DNA from: Hyphomicrobiales bacterium
GTDB lineage: Bacteria; Pseudomonadota; Alphaproteobacteria; Rhizobiales; Xanthobacteraceae
DNA length: 64,000 nt
Assembly (NCBI GenBank): GCA_017305455.1
Contig: JAFKKO010000122.1
Location: 1-64,000, forward strand
Direction of reading: 5' to 3'
In this document: positions 26,500 through 35,383 of the stretch, one piece after another
Layout: every line of letters begins with the position of its first letter
Position numbering within the stretch: position 1 is the stretch's first letter
Translations under genes and position numbers: made by a program
The notes under the pieces: generated by a model
Databases searched by the model: none
What the model was told of the DNA's origin: nothing
What the model saw: the letters and a program-made list of their open reading frames with translations, nothing else

Positions 26500-27359
26500 C
26501 AGATCGCCTGCCTTCCGAACAAGCCGGTCGGCCGCAACGTCAGCACCAGCACCATGGGCAGAAAGAGGATCACGTAAGCGAGATCCGGAAACAGCGCCTG
26601 CCCGTAGCTGTAGATGAAACCGATGATCAGGCTGCCGACGAAGGCGCCGAGCAGGCTGCCGACGCCGCCAAGAATGACCACGACCAGCGCGAGCGGCAGC
26701 ATGTCGGTGTCGAGGCCGGGGTAGACCGACAGGATCGGTCCTGCCAGCACGCCGCCCGCGCCCGCCAGCGCCGAGCCAAGGCAGAACACCACCGAGAACA
26801 ACAGCGAGGTGCGGATTCCCATGGCGCGCGCCATGGTCAGATCATCGACGCCGGCACGGATCATCGCACCGAGGCGGCTGCGTTCGAGCAGAAACCAGAG
26901 CGCAACAGCGAGTGCGAACGCCACACCAATCACAAACAGGCGGTAGATCGGAAACGCGAGATTCGCGACGCGGAACGCACCTGTCAGTTCCGAGGGCATC
27001 GGGACCGGCCGCGGATCGCCGGTCCAGATCCAGACGCAGGCGTCGGCGATGATGAACGCAATGCCGAGCGTCACCAGCACCTGCGCCAGCGGCTGCCCGT
27101 TCAGCCGGCGCAGGATGAACCGCTCGATCAGCGTGCCGAGAATGCTGATTGCCACGCCGCCGACCAGAATGGCGACCCAGAAATTGGCTCCCGCCCCGAT
27201 CGCCGACAGCCCGACATAAGCACCGAGCATGAAATAGGCGCCATGCGAGAGATTGACGATCCGCATGAGACCGAAGATCAGCGAGAATCCCGATGCCAGA
27301 ATGAACAGGAGAGATCCGAATGCCAGACCGTTCAGCCCCTGAATGATCCAGAAGTTCAT
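26499..27359 (-). CDS. livH: Liv-type ABC permease, LivH class
   Basis: Permease of 286 residues with WIIQGLNGLAFGSLLFILASGFSLIFGLMRIVNLSHG at the N-terminus and LALVVVILGGVGSLLGAFVGSLIIGF near the C-terminus. The ATG at 27359, 25 bp after the binding-protein gene, gives the canonical start; upstream in-frame codons overlap that gene. Confidence 0.93.
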   Translation of the reverse strand: MNFWIIQGLNGLAFGSLLFILASGFSLIFGLMRIVNLSHGAYFMLGAYVGLSAIGAGANFWVAILVGGVAISILGTLIERFILRRLNGQPLAQVLVTLGIAFIIADACVWIWTGDPRPVPMPSELTGAFRVANLAFPIYRLFVIGVAFALAVALWFLLERSRLGAMIRAGVDDLTMARAMGIRTSLLFSVVFCLGSALAGAGGVLAGPILSVYPGLDTDMLPLALVVVILGGVGSLLGAFVGSLIIGFIYSYGQALFPDLAYVILFLPMVLVLTLRPTGLFGRQAI

Positions 27360-27384
27360 GCGGCTCTCTCCCGACGACGCGAAG

Positions 27385-28614
27385 CTACTTCGTCGGCGTC
27401 CAGTCGCGTGAATAAACCGGGCTCTTGAGGAACTCCTCCGCACCATAGGTCCAGAACTGGCTCACGGCCGGATAGGTCTTGATGACAACGTTCTGCAGCC
27501 GACCATCCTTCTTCTCGACCTTGCGGATCGTGATGTCGAGAATGGGCTGGCCATACTGATCGATCTTCACCGGCCCATACGGGCTGTCGGGGATGTTGAC
27601 GTTGCGCAGGGCCTTGATGAAAGCATCCTTGTTCGAGGTATCGCCCTTCACCTGCTCGAGCGCATTGTTGAGGAACTGGCAGGCCATGTAAGCGCCGACA
27701 GTGTAGTAGCCGGGATCGGCGCCATAGGCCTTGCGCACGGCCTCGACGAACTTCTTGTTGGTCGGCGTATCGGTCGCCGCGCTGTACCAGCCGGAGGAAA
27801 TCACCCCCACAGCCTCGTCGCCCATACGCTTGAGAATGCCTTCGTCCACCGTGGTCATGGCGCCGAGAACCGGCTTCTGCATACCGTAATTCTTGTATTC
27901 ACCGAGGAACTTGATGCCGTTGCCACCGGCGAAAGCCGCAAAAACAGCGTCAACACTCGGATCGATCTGCGTGATGTAGGTGCCGTATTCCGCGGTGTTG
28001 AGCGGCGACCACAGCTTCTGGACCACCTTGCCGCCATTCTGCTCGAACGCGCGCTGGAAGCCCGCCGCGATTTCATGACCGAACGCAAAATCGTCGGCAA
28101 TGATCGCGATCTTCTTATACTTCAGCTCCTTGGCGGCGTATTCGCCGAGCGGATGATGCGCCTGCGCCGAGGTGCCGACCGCGCGCACGAACCATGGATT
28201 TGGCTTGCGCTGGGTCAGGTCTTCCGCGGCGGCCGAAGGCGAGATGATCGGCGTCTTGGTCTGCCGGATGTAGTCGTCGATCGCGAGCGCCTCGAACGCA
28301 GCCAGCGGGCCGATCAGAACCTGCGCGCCGTCGCGCTCGACCAGTTCCTGCGCCTTGGTCTTGGTGACGGCGGGCTGGCCCGCGGTGTCGGCCGTGATCA
28401 CCTGAATCTTGCGACCTGCCATCTGGCCATGATGCTCGTCGATGCAGAGTTGCAGGCCTTCCTCCATCTGCCGGCCGCCGGCCGCCAGTGCGCCTGATCG
28501 CACCGTCATGAAGCCGACCTTGAGCGGGCTGTTGTCCGCCGCCTCCGCCGCCGACAGGCCACAACCCACGAGGACCGTTACCGCCGCTGAAATCAGGGCA
28601 CTCGACCGCATCAT
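27385..28614 (-). CDS. Periplasmic substrate-binding protein of second Liv-type transporter
   Basis: Exported type I binding protein of 409 residues with a signal ending around LSAAEAA and mature start DNSPLKVGFMTVRSGALAAGGRQ. EEGLQLCIDEHHGQMAGRKIQ and the RAVGTSAQAHHPLGEYAAKELKYKKIAII stretch resemble aromatic-acid or aryl-compound binders more than classic leucine binders, but specificity is not certain. It heads the operon with livHMGF and two hydrolases. Tandem ATG codons lie at 28614 and 28611. Confidence 0.92.
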   Translation of the reverse strand: MMRSSALISAAVTVLVGCGLSAAEAADNSPLKVGFMTVRSGALAAGGRQMEEGLQLCIDEHHGQMAGRKIQVITADTAGQPAVTKTKAQELVERDGAQVLIGPLAAFEALAIDDYIRQTKTPIISPSAAAEDLTQRKPNPWFVRAVGTSAQAHHPLGEYAAKELKYKKIAIIADDFAFGHEIAAGFQRAFEQNGGKVVQKLWSPLNTAEYGTYITQIDPSVDAVFAAFAGGNGIKFLGEYKNYGMQKPVLGAMTTVDEGILKRMGDEAVGVISSGWYSAATDTPTNKKFVEAVRKAYGADPGYYTVGAYMACQFLNNALEQVKGDTSNKDAFIKALRNVNIPDSPYGPVKIDQYGQPILDITIRKVEKKDGRLQNVVIKTYPAVSQFWTYGAEEFLKSPVYSRDWTPTK

Positions 28615-28827
28615 CGCTCTCTCCCCATCCGTTACTAGCGTATCACGTATTTGTTTTTTGATTTTTGTAAGATGTCACTTCATCGTCAAATGAGTCAAGC
28701 CTGAACGAGTTCATCGCCTCTCTTATCTCTAAAGAACATAATTTATACTGATAAATCAATCAATAAGAGATAGCGACTCTTTCGACGGACTGTCACTCTC
28801 CAAAACTAAACCCTCTTTACGCCAATC

Positions 28828-28843
28828 TTGTAATATCTTACAA
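28828..28843. promoter_or_regulatory. Candidate GntR operator TTGTAA-tatc-TTACAA
   Basis: Perfect inverted repeat of 6+6 bp ending 8 bp before the GntR start, so binding would block its own expression. A related half-site (TTGTAA at 28665-28670) sits near the start of the divergent binding-protein gene. A separate, widely spaced pair of arms (TCTCTTAT at 28719, ATAAGAGA at 28763) also lies in this 237-bp region. Confidence 0.55.
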
Positions 28844-28851
28844 AGCTGAAG

Positions 28852-29517
28852 ATGACTTACCCCGCCACACTCCCGGCTGTCGTGCACGGGACCAGAATCT
28901 ACGACGAGCTGAAACGCTGCATCCTCACCTGCGAGCTGCCGCCGGGCACCGATCTGCGGGAGCAGGAACTTGCGCAACGTTTCGATGTCAGCAAGTCGCC
29001 GGTCCGCGAAGCCCTTCAGCATCTGGTGCGCGACGGGCTCGTCACTGTCATGCCGCGCCAGGGCTATCGCGTGTCGCCGATCTCCCTCACCGATGCGCGC
29101 GACATGTTTACGTTCCGCTGCGCACTCGAAGTGGCATGCATTGTCGAGGCTGCAAAGAACGCCAGCGACGAGCAATTGAAAGCACTGGATCAATTCCGCC
29201 ACTTCAGCGGCACGTCCGAAGGCGACTTCATCGCCTATAACCGCGACTTTCACTGCGCGCTTGCACGTTGCTCCGGCAATGGCCGGATGACCCGCGCGAC
29301 CTGCGACCTGATCGAGGAAGCCGATCGCCTCACCCGGATGAGCGTCGCATCTTTGCGCGGGCACAACCCCGACAAGCTGGTCGAGGAGCACGGGGCCATC
29401 ATCACCGCACTGCAAGCGCGAAACTCACGCCTTGCCGCCAATCTTCTGAAAAAACACGTCACTGCGGCGGTAAAGCGATTCAGCGCGGCCCTCGAATGGG
29501 TCGTTCTGCAAGCATAA
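28852..29517 (+). CDS. GntR-family regulator, FCD subfamily
   Basis: A 221-residue regulator with a winged helix (YDELKRCILTCELPPGTDLREQELAQRFDVSKSPVREALQHLVRDGLVTVMPRQGYRVSP) and an FCD domain with DFHCALARCSGN and EEHGAIITAL. It diverges from the second Liv operon and lies 21 bp before the aldehyde dehydrogenase on its own strand, so it likely controls both uptake and oxidation of one substrate. Confidence 0.9.
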   Translation: MTYPATLPAVVHGTRIYDELKRCILTCELPPGTDLREQELAQRFDVSKSPVREALQHLVRDGLVTVMPRQGYRVSPISLTDARDMFTFRCALEVACIVEAAKNASDEQLKALDQFRHFSGTSEGDFIAYNRDFHCALARCSGNGRMTRATCDLIEEADRLTRMSVASLRGHNPDKLVEEHGAIITALQARNSRLAANLLKKHVTAAVKRFSAALEWVVLQA

Positions 29518-29538
29518 AAGCGTAACATCGGAGGTCAC

Positions 29539-31068
29539 ATGTCTGGTCAAGCGAACCCACAGTCCGAAAAAAACATCGAAATACATGGACTTTTCATCGA
29601 TGGTCGCGAGGTGGCCGGTGAAAGCTCCGAAAAGATCGCGGTCCACAACCCGGCCACCGGCGAAGTCATCGCCGAGATCGCCCATGCCACAGCCGGTGAT
29701 GTCGATCGCGCGATGAAAAGCGCGCGCCGGGCCTTTCTCGGGAAAGACTGGGCCAGCATGCCGGTTCGCACTCGTGCACGGCTGGTGAACAAGCTTGCCG
29801 ATGCGTTCGAGGCAAATCTCGACGAACTCTACCAGCTCGAGACCATCAACAACGGCAGGCCGGTCAACGAAACGCGCGCTCAGCTTCGCCGCGTGCCGGA
29901 CTTTTTCCGCTACAATGCCGGCCTTGCACTCGCGCGCCGCGATGCCGTGATCCCGGTCGAAGGCGAGTATCTCAACTACACGCTACGAAAGCCGGTCGGG
30001 GTTGTCGCCAACTGCACGCCGTTCAATCATCCGCTGATGATTCTGTCGAAGAGCCTGGCACCGGTGTTCGCCTCGGGCTGCACGACAGTGGTCAAGCCTT
30101 CCGAATACACGCCGCTGACCACGCTGGCGCTGGCGCGCATCTTCACCGAAGCCGGCTTGCCCGACGGCGTGTTCAACATCGTCACCGGTCTTGGCCCGAC
30201 CACCGGCAAGGCGCTTTGCGAGCATCCCGATTACAACAAGCTGGTTCTGACCGGCGGCACAGAAGCTGGACAGATCGCCGGCGCCCATGCCGGCCGCATC
30301 TTCGCTCATCAGACCCTTGAACTTGGCGGCAAGACGCCGGTGCTCACCTTCCCCGACTTCGACGTGGACCGCGCCGTGAACTACGCAGCGTTTGGCGCCT
30401 TCATCGGGGCCGGTCAGACCTGCGTCTGCGGCAGCCGCCAGATCGTGCACAAGGACGTCTACGACGAATTCGTCGAGAAGCTGGCGAAGAAGGCGAAGGC
30501 GATCCGGGTCGGCGATCCGACGGAAACCGCGACGCAGCTTGGGCCGGTGATCTCGGAGAAGCAGCGCCAGCGCGTGCTGAACTATGTGAAGTATGGTCTC
30601 GACGAAGGCGCGCGTCTCGTCGCCGGCGGCGGCGTGCCGAAGCATCTGTCGAACAGCGGCGGCTATTTCGTCGAACCGACCATTTTCGCGGACGTCACCG
30701 CGAAAATGCGCATCTTCCAGGAGGAAGTGTTCGGCCCCTTCACCTCGATCACGCCGTTCTCGAGCGAGGAGGAAGCGATCGCTCTGGCCAATGATTCGCC
30801 GTTCGGCCTTGCCGCGGCGATCCGCACCAAGGACGTCTCACGCGCGCATCGTGTGGCCGCCGCCCTGCAGTGCGGCATCGTCTGGATCAACGATCACCAT
30901 CGGCTCGATCCAGCCTCGCCCTGGGGCGGCGTCAAGCTGTCGGGCGTCGGCCGTGAATTCGGACCTGAATCGTTCAACGATCATTTCGAGGTCAAGAGCG
31001 TGATGATCAACATGACCGACCAGCCGTTCGACTGGTATGGCGAAGCTCCGCAAGAGCGGTTGAACTGA
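29539..31068 (+). CDS. NAD(P)-dependent aldehyde dehydrogenase
   Basis: Class I/II-like ALDH of 509 residues. It has CTPFNHPLMI in the cofactor region, VVKPSEYTPLTTL, LTGGTEAGQIAG, general base Glu in LELGGKTPVL, catalytic Cys in GAGQTCVCGS and the C-terminal EEVFGPFTS and PWGGVKLSGVGREFG. It oxidises an aldehyde to an acid; the substrate is unknown. It has a GGAGG site and a strong terminator follows. Confidence 0.92.
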   Translation: MSGQANPQSEKNIEIHGLFIDGREVAGESSEKIAVHNPATGEVIAEIAHATAGDVDRAMKSARRAFLGKDWASMPVRTRARLVNKLADAFEANLDELYQLETINNGRPVNETRAQLRRVPDFFRYNAGLALARRDAVIPVEGEYLNYTLRKPVGVVANCTPFNHPLMILSKSLAPVFASGCTTVVKPSEYTPLTTLALARIFTEAGLPDGVFNIVTGLGPTTGKALCEHPDYNKLVLTGGTEAGQIAGAHAGRIFAHQTLELGGKTPVLTFPDFDVDRAVNYAAFGAFIGAGQTCVCGSRQIVHKDVYDEFVEKLAKKAKAIRVGDPTETATQLGPVISEKQRQRVLNYVKYGLDEGARLVAGGGVPKHLSNSGGYFVEPTIFADVTAKMRIFQEEVFGPFTSITPFSSEEEAIALANDSPFGLAAAIRTKDVSRAHRVAAALQCGIVWINDHHRLDPASPWGGVKLSGVGREFGPESFNDHFEVKSVMINMTDQPFDWYGEAPQERLN

Positions 31069-31108
31069 TCGCGGAGTTTGCACGAAACCACGCGGCAAAA
31101 GTGAGCTG

Positions 31109-31153
31109 AAAGCGCGGGCGAGAAACTTGGTTTTCCTCGCTCGCGCTTTTACT
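31109..31153 (+). terminator. Rho-independent terminator after the aldehyde dehydrogenase
   Basis: 14-bp stem (AAAGCGCGGGCGAG / CTCGCTCGCGCTTT, one G-T wobble) with a 13-nt loop and a short T run. It ends the GntR-ALDH transcript 40 bp past the ALDH stop. Confidence 0.85.
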
Positions 31154-31242
31154 TTCGGATTTCCCGCCGGTCGCCGCCGCTGCCAAATTACCTTCTGGTC
31201 AACCGAACCGCCCGCAAAAACCACAGCTCCTTCGTCGAGCCG

Positions 31243-31392
31243 TCAAAACGGCCGATGCCGGGCGCGAACCTTGGCCGGCTTCGCCTGCACGTTGAGTTCT
31301 GATACAGCCGCCGTGAGCAAAACAAGCAGGACCGTGGCGCCAAGAGCGCCGCAAAGCGGAAGGATGGACGAAAGCAGTGCATTGCCGGACAT
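31243..31392 (-). CDS. Small single-pass membrane protein (49 aa), unknown
   Basis: Frame opening MSGNALLSSILPLCG with one hydrophobic segment (residues ~9-30) and a basic tail ending ARHRPF. A strong AGGAGG site lies 6-7 bases before the ATG at 31392. A TTGAT-GGAT-GTCAA box sits with its centre 58 bp upstream of the start, giving class II spacing to a transcript start near 31408. I do not recognise the family. It lies beside norEF and is probably part of the same regulon. Confidence 0.6.
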   Translation of the reverse strand: MSGNALLSSILPLCGALGATVLLVLLTAAVSELNVQAKPAKVRARHRPF

Positions 31393-31442
31393 GTCGGCCT
31401 CCTGTTGATATCAACATCATCCGCTCCTGCGCGCTCGTCATG

Positions 31443-31456
31443 TTGATGGATGTCAA
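31443..31456 (-). promoter_or_regulatory. FNR/NnrR-type box upstream of the 49-aa gene
   Basis: TTGAT-GGAT-GTCAA differs from the TTGAT-N4-ATCAA consensus by one base. It lies between the small norF-linked gene and the 49-aa gene; orientation and distance fit activation of the latter. A separate ideal palindrome TGTTGATATCAACA at 31402-31416 overlaps the expected start region. Confidence 0.65.
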
Positions 31457-31521
31457 TGAGAGGTCTGCCGAGGCGCATGGCTGGATTGATCAGCGCGGCA
31501 TGCGAGGAGCAACCCTGTCTT

Positions 31522-31680
31522 TTAAGACTGGCCGATAAACATCGCCGCCGCAATGATGAGCGACAGCAGTGCCGCGACCACGGCCCCGACTTTCGGTATC
31601 GCGCCCTTTCGATACATGAACACGATGAAGACCAGAATGACGGGCGTCAGCACGAGCAATCCGAGTTGGGGCTCGTTCAT
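31522..31680 (-). CDS. Small two-helix membrane protein following norF (52 aa)
   Basis: Frame opening MNEPQLGLLVLTPVILVFIVFMYRKG, then IPKVGAVVAALLSLIIAAAMFIG, i.e. two membrane helices with a basic loop. The ATG overlaps the norF stop by 4 nt (ATGA), so it is translationally coupled to norEF. I do not recognise a named family. It may be an accessory subunit of the NorEF complex (inference from position). Confidence 0.75.
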   Translation of the reverse strand: MNEPQLGLLVLTPVILVFIVFMYRKGAIPKVGAVVAALLSLIIAAAMFIGQS

Positions 31681-31964
31681 GGCATCGGTCCCGATACCGC
31701 CAACGCGGATCCCGCGGCATAGATCGCGAAGATCGCGCCGCAAAGCACGACGAGATAAAGCGCGAACAGCACGCGCCAGCCGCCCGACGCCGTACGCAAT
31801 CCGAGGAAATAGCGCAGGATCGTTGAAGCCTTCAGGCCCGCGACCGCAAGCACGATACCGACCTGCACCACCACCGGCACGCTCGCGCCTTCAATCGCGC
31901 CGGCTCCCATCGCCGCCAGCGTCAGGGCGGCGAGAACGATCCAGGCTTTCACCAGCGTCGTCAT
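31677..31964 (-). CDS. norF: NorF, COX4-like membrane protein of NO reductase
   Basis: A 95-residue protein with three membrane helices of the prokaryotic cytochrome c oxidase subunit IV-like family. VKAWIVLAALTLAAM..., VQVGIVLAVAGLKASTILRYFLGLR and WRVLFALYLVVL fit NorF. NorF helps NO reductase activity or assembly. It is 2 bp downstream of norE. Confidence 0.88.
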   Translation of the reverse strand: MTTLVKAWIVLAALTLAAMGAGAIEGASVPVVVQVGIVLAVAGLKASTILRYFLGLRTASGGWRVLFALYLVVLCGAIFAIYAAGSALAVSGPMP

Positions 31965-31966
31965 GA

Positions 31967-32557
31967 TCAGCGCACCAGATAGATGATCGGGTAGATCATG
32001 ACCCAGATCATGTCGAGCATATGCCAGAACGCGGCGCCGGTTTCCAGATTCTCGATGCTGTCGGCGAACAGCACGATGCCGAGAATCGCAAGGCCCAGCA
32101 CGATATGGACAGCATGAAAGCCTGTGATCAGGAAATAAAGCTGGAAAAAGGTATTCGTCTCGATATCAAACCCTGACGCGAACAGCTCGCGATATTCGAC
32201 ACCCTTGATCGCGAGGAAGGCGACGCCGAGCAGCATGCCGGCCACCAACAGAAGGCGCGGATCGCGTCGCTCCTGTCTGCGGCTCACGCCCGCCGCCACC
32301 AGAAAGCCGCTGCTGACCAGGACCAGCGTGTTCACGCCGCCCAGCAACCGGTGCAAATGGAGCTGCGATTCCGCGAAGGTCGCGGGATCCAGCACCCGTG
32401 CCACGGAGAATCCCAGCAGCAGCGCGCCGAATACCGCCATCTCGCCGAGAATCAGAATCCAGATCATCGGATTCCCGGGCAGGCCCGAAAGCGGCCCCCA
32501 ATCCGCCGTTTGTGGCGCCGGGTCCACAGATTCGCGATGCGTCGGCACGAATGTCAT
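31967..32557 (-). CDS. norE: NorE, cytochrome c oxidase subunit III-like protein
   Basis: Five-helix subunit III homologue of 196 residues. It has NPMIWILILGEMAVFGALLLGFSVAR, HLHRLLGGVNTLVLVSSGFLVA, FFQLYFLITGFHAVHIVLGL and the C-terminal AAFWHMLDMIWVMIYPIIYL. It is usually needed for full NO reductase activity. The ATG at 32557 is preferred over an in-frame TTG at 32581. It is divergent from norCBQD. Confidence 0.93.
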   Translation of the reverse strand: MTFVPTHRESVDPAPQTADWGPLSGLPGNPMIWILILGEMAVFGALLLGFSVARVLDPATFAESQLHLHRLLGGVNTLVLVSSGFLVAAGVSRRQERRDPRLLLVAGMLLGVAFLAIKGVEYRELFASGFDIETNTFFQLYFLITGFHAVHIVLGLAILGIVLFADSIENLETGAAFWHMLDMIWVMIYPIIYLVR

Positions 32558-32609
32558 TTGATATCTTTTCTCCTTGGCCAATATAATATGAGTGTAAAAT
32601 ATTTCTTTT

Positions 32610-32623
32610 TTGTTCTAGCTCAA
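32610..32623. promoter_or_regulatory. NnrR/FNR-like box in the norE-norC divergent region
   Basis: Degenerate TTGTT-CTAG-CTCAA (TTG-N8-CAA). Leftwards it is 41.5 bp from a start near 32575 with TATTAT at the -10 position, suiting norEF. Rightwards the same spacing predicts a start near 32658, about 69 bp before norC, so one site may drive both operons. Confidence 0.55.
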
Positions 32624-32726
32624 AGTGCGGACAGGCCGACCTTTTAGAACAGGTCGAGAATTTCGCCACACAAGGTGGCGAAGCACAGCGATCTGGAAAG
32701 TCTGGAAAGGTGGGAGCCGGTGGGCG

Positions 32727-33179
32727 ATGAGTGAGAGGTTTACCAAGGCGGCCGCCCGTAACATTTTCTACGGGGGCTCGATCTTCTTCTTCGTGATCTT
32801 TGTCGGCCTGACGGCGCAGACCGATCATTACATCCGCAAGACCAGCGCGAGCGACAGCGGCCTGACCGACAGCGTCCGGCGCGGCAAGCATGTGTGGGAA
32901 AAGAACTCCTGCATCAACTGCCACACGTTGCTCGGCGAAGGCGCCTATTTCGCCCCTGAACTCGGCAACGTCTGGGTCCGCTACGGCGGACGCGAGGATG
33001 CGCAGAGCGCTCGCGAAGGCCTCACTGCCTGGATGCGCTCGCAACCGAGCGGCGTCGAAGGGCGCCGGCAGATGCCCGACTTTCATCTGAGCGATCAGGA
33101 GGTCAACGACCTGATCGACTTCCTGGAATTCACCGCCGGCGTGAAGACGCAAGGCTGGCCGCCGAAGAACTCCGGCTGA
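32727..33179 (+). CDS. norC: NorC, cytochrome c subunit of nitric oxide reductase
   Basis: Membrane-anchored monoheme cytochrome of 150 residues. It has an N-terminal helix (residues ~13-30), the heme motif CINCH (Cys62, Cys65, His66) followed by TLLGEGAYFAPEL, and axial Met in RRQMPDF. It delivers electrons to NorB. The ATG at 32727 gives the canonical MSERFTKAAARNIFYGGS. Confidence 0.96.
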   Translation: MSERFTKAAARNIFYGGSIFFFVIFVGLTAQTDHYIRKTSASDSGLTDSVRRGKHVWEKNSCINCHTLLGEGAYFAPELGNVWVRYGGREDAQSAREGLTAWMRSQPSGVEGRRQMPDFHLSDQEVNDLIDFLEFTAGVKTQGWPPKNSG

Positions 33180-33192
33180 GGAGCTAAAGACA

Positions 33193-34542
33193 ATGAAGTA
33201 TCCTACCCAACGAGTCGCCTTGGCCTATTTCATAGGCGCCATGATTCTGTTCGGCGTGCAAATCATTTTCGGCACGCTGGCCGGCATCGTCTATGTGTTT
33301 CCCAACTTCCTGTCCGATATCATCCCCTTCAACATCCTGCGCATGATTCACACCAACGCGCTGATCGTGTGGTTGCTGATGGGCTTCTTCGGCTGCGGCT
33401 ACTACCTCATTCCGGAGGAGGCCGAGCGCGATATCGAGAGCCCTTTCCTCGCCTATGTGCAGCTCGGCCTTTTGATGTTCGGCGCGCTGGCCGCGGTCAC
33501 TGGCTATCTGTTCGGGATCCATGAGGGACGCGAATTCCTCGAGCAGCCGCTCTGGATCAAGGCCGCCATCGTCGTGGTGGCGCTGATCTACCTCTACAAT
33601 ATCTCGATGACCATTCTGAAGGGCCGCAAGACCGCGATCGGCAACGTGCTGCTCCTCGGCATGTGGGGTATCGCGGTGTTCTGGCTGTTTGCCTTCTATA
33701 ATCCGGGCAACATCGCGCTCGATAAGGTCTACTGGTGGTACATCGTCCACCTCTGGGTCGAGGGCGTCTGGGAACTGGTGATGGCCTCCGTGCTCGCCTT
33801 CCTGATGATCAAGATGACGGGCGTGGACCGCGAGGTGATCGAGAAGTGGCTCTACGCCATCGTCGGCCTTGCGCTGTTCTCCGGCGTGCTCGGCACCGGC
33901 CACCATTATTACTGGATCGGCGCGCCGGGCTACTGGCAGTGGATCGGCAGCATCTTCTCGACCTTCGAGGTGGCGCCGTTCTTCGCCATGGTCATCTTCG
34001 CCTTCACCATGGTGTGGAAGGGCCGCCGCGACCACCCCAACAAGGCGGCGATGCTGTGGTCGCTCGGCTGCACCGTGGGCGCGTTCTTCGGTGCCGGCGT
34101 GTGGGGCTTCATGCACACGCTGTCATTCGTCAACTACTACAGCCACGGCACCCAGGTCACCGCGGCGCACGGCCACCTCGCCTTCTTCGGCGCCTATGTG
34201 ATGCTGAATCTGGCGATGATCAGCTACGCGATGCCGCACCTGCGCAAGCACAAGCCCTACAATCAGGTGCTCAACATGTGGAGCTTCTGGATCATGACCT
34301 CCGCGATGGCGTTCATGACTTTCGTGCTGACCTTCGCCGGCGTCGTGCAGGTGCATCTGCAGCGCGTGCTGGGCATGAGCTATATGGAAGTACAGGAGCA
34401 GATCGCTCTGTTCTACTGGATGCGCCTCGGCTCCGGCCTGTTCGTTCTGATCTCGTGCCTGCTGTTCCTCTACTCGATCTTCGGACCTGTGAAGGAGGAA
34501 CAACCGGCCCACATCAGCATGCCGCTGCAAACGGCGAAGTAA
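33193..34542 (+). CDS. norB: NorB, catalytic subunit of cytochrome c-dependent NO reductase
   Basis: Twelve-helix heme/non-heme-iron subunit of 449 residues that reduces NO to N2O. The short cNor form is shown by the absence of the qNor N-terminal extension. FNILRMIHTNALIVWLLMGFFG, WYIVHLWVEGVWELVMASVLAFLMIKMTGVDRE (metal-site His and Glu) and GHHYYWIGAPGYWQWIGSIFSTFEVAPFFAM are diagnostic. Good GAGGAG site, 13 bp after norC. Confidence 0.97.
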   Translation: MKYPTQRVALAYFIGAMILFGVQIIFGTLAGIVYVFPNFLSDIIPFNILRMIHTNALIVWLLMGFFGCGYYLIPEEAERDIESPFLAYVQLGLLMFGALAAVTGYLFGIHEGREFLEQPLWIKAAIVVVALIYLYNISMTILKGRKTAIGNVLLLGMWGIAVFWLFAFYNPGNIALDKVYWWYIVHLWVEGVWELVMASVLAFLMIKMTGVDREVIEKWLYAIVGLALFSGVLGTGHHYYWIGAPGYWQWIGSIFSTFEVAPFFAMVIFAFTMVWKGRRDHPNKAAMLWSLGCTVGAFFGAGVWGFMHTLSFVNYYSHGTQVTAAHGHLAFFGAYVMLNLAMISYAMPHLRKHKPYNQVLNMWSFWIMTSAMAFMTFVLTFAGVVQVHLQRVLGMSYMEVQEQIALFYWMRLGSGLFVLISCLLFLYSIFGPVKEEQPAHISMPLQTAK

Positions 34543-34569
34543 CGGCTCAGCGCCACGAAGGACGATTGC

Positions 34570-35379
34570 ATGTTGAAGAGCGTCAATACCGCGGCGAAAG
34601 AGAGCGATCTGCCGTTCTACGCGCCGACCGGCTCGGAATGCGAGATTTTCGAGCACGCTTATCACAACCGCCTGCCGGTCCTGCTCAAGGGACCGACAGG
34701 CTGCGGCAAGACCCGCTTTGTCGCGCATATGGCGGCGCGGCTCGGCCGTCCGCTTTATACGGTGTCGTGTCATGACGACCTCACCGCCGCCGATCTTACC
34801 GGCCGCTATCTGCTGAAGGGCGGAGACACGGTTTGGGTGGACGGGCCGCTGACGCGCGCGGTGCGCGAAGGCGCAATCTGCTATCTCGACGAGGTGGTGG
34901 AAGCGCGCAAGGACGTGACCGTGGTGCTGCATCCGGTCACCGACGACCGGCGCACGCTGCCGCTGGAGCGCACTGGCGAACTGCTGCAGGCGCCGCCGGA
35001 GTTCATGCTGGTGGCGTCCTACAATCCGGGCTACCAGAACGTGCTCAAGACGCTGAAGCCGAGCACGCGGCAGCGCTTCCTCGCCATGGAGTTCGGATTC
35101 CCGACCCTCGACACCGAAGCCGGTATCGTCGCGCATGAAAGCGGTCTGCCGCATGAGCGGTGCCTCGCACTGGTGCGGGTGGCGCAGGCGCTGCGCGGCC
35201 TGAAGGGGCAGGATATCGAGGAAGGCGCTTCGACGCGCCTCATCGTCTATTGCGCCACCATGATCCGGGACGGCGTCGATTACGACACCGCGCTGCGCGT
35301 GGCCCTGATCGAACCGCTGTCCGACGATCCGGAGATCGTGGCGGGCCTCATCCGCGTCGCGCAGATCGCACTCGGGTAA
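34570..35379 (+). CDS. norQ: NorQ, MoxR-type AAA+ ATPase for NO reductase maturation
   Basis: AAA+ chaperone of 269 residues with Walker A GPTGCGKT (41-48), Walker [15 protein letters not shown], sensor 1 in [11 protein letters not shown] and C-terminal lid helices. NorQ with NorD inserts the non-heme iron into NorB. It follows norB by 27 bp and precedes norD by 4 bp. Confidence 0.95.
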   Translation: MLKSVNTAAKESDLPFYAPTGSECEIFEHAYHNRLPVLLKGPTGCGKTRFVAHMAARLGRPLYTVSCHDDLTAADLTGRYLLKGGDTVWVDGPLTRAVREGAICYLDEVVEARKDVTVVLHPVTDDRRTLPLERTGELLQAPPEFMLVASYNPGYQNVLKTLKPSTRQRFLAMEFGFPTLDTEAGIVAHESGLPHERCLALVRVAQALRGLKGQDIEEGASTRLIVYCATMIRDGVDYDTALRVALIEPLSDDPEIVAGLIRVAQIALG

Positions 35380-35383
35380 CGCC

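Noticed and set aside
28719..28770. TCTCTTAT ... ATAAGAGA arms as a transposon end or terminator
   Set aside because: The 36-bp spacer and lack of a T-tract do not support a terminator, and no target duplication is seen; noted only as a possible looping site.
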